The notes below the pieces were generated by a model. That model did not search any database. It was not told the DNA's origin and worked only from the letters and a program-made list of their open reading frames with translations. A stretch of DNA of 64,000 nt from Platynereis dumerilii (taxonomy: Eukaryota; Annelida; Polychaeta; Phyllodocida; Nereididae), in NCBI GenBank assembly GCA_026936325.1, contig JAPTHN010000074.1, forward strand, positions 744,001-808,000, in the 5' to 3' direction. Within the stretch, counting starts at the first letter, position 1. Every line of letters starts with the position of its first letter. This document shows positions 63,747-64,000 of the stretch, in pieces. A program made the translations under genes and the position numbers.

Positions 63747-64000
63747 ATAGATAATGCAACTACCTATAAAAATTCATGGATTTTATGGAACTACTGATAT
63801 GTCGGCTCCAACCAGTGTGATAGATGGTGAGGGATGACTGCAAGGATAATGAAACACTTCAGGTAGTGTGCAAAACATGGTTAAAACATCATGTTCAGTC
63901 CTCAGAAGTCATTTTGTTTACTTTTTTTAATGGAGTTGTTTCAGACTCTTATCCATTACATATGAGAGGCCAATACATATACAGGCGAATCCACCCGTGG
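63747..64000. other. no gene seen
   Basis: Unique sequence to the window edge with no supported feature. Confidence 0.4.

Overview
The window is a piece of an animal nuclear genome, most likely a marine invertebrate. It is AT-rich and gene-poor, has spliced genes with GT-AG introns, long TATC/GATA microsatellites and very many transposable elements. No bacterial operons, rRNA genes or functional tRNA genes were seen. The species cannot be named from sequence alone. The only host gene family recognised encodes secreted proteins with a farnesoic-acid-O-methyltransferase-like domain (Methyltransf_FA, PF12248 by recall), which fits a lophotrochozoan or an invertebrate deuterostome.

Host genes. 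Four paralogues share one exon plan: a signal-peptide exon ending in phase 1, a ~444-bp Methyltransf_FA exon, a ~119-128-bp linker exon, and a ~288-303-bp Cys-rich terminal exon ending in W-x-L-C-E. Gene 1 (12305-15439, +) has an in-frame stop. Gene 2 (19469-21966, -) converges on it; its best candidate first exon is at 39286-39379 (-), implying a ~17-kb first intron. Genes 3 (46817-49925, +) and 4 (59691-62236, +) are complete 311-residue models in two diverged copies of a segmental duplication. The duplicated block also carries a small signal-peptide exon (44773 and 58641), either an alternative first exon or a tiny secreted-peptide gene.

Mobile elements, left to right: a DIRS/Ngaro-type fossil cut by the left edge (1-2200, -); a 22-bp minisatellite (7461-8430); a decayed Tc1/mariner transposase (9430-10180); a 1.1-kb foldback (10929-12051); a LINE ('LINE A') inside a TIR element (17114-19427); a second LINE family ('LINE B', 22485-24335); and an apparently whole, young Ngaro-type tyrosine-recombinase retrotransposon at 25388-31991, with A1-ORFs-B1-A2-B2 split repeats and an extra SGNH-hydrolase ORF. 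Next come non-coding TIR elements at 36341-38297 and 41402-42420, and a third LINE ('LINE C', 43080-44573). A nested stack follows at 50546-58458, where LINE B is split by two unrelated TIR elements and by LINE A.

Many short palindromic MITEs fill introns. Because genes 3 and 4 are duplicates, several of these have a readable empty site in the other copy. The most unusual features are the four-member secreted-protein cluster with its small extra exon, the Ngaro element with hydrolase and six-copy 3' motif array, and the long non-coding TIR elements that repeat their own terminal motif internally.
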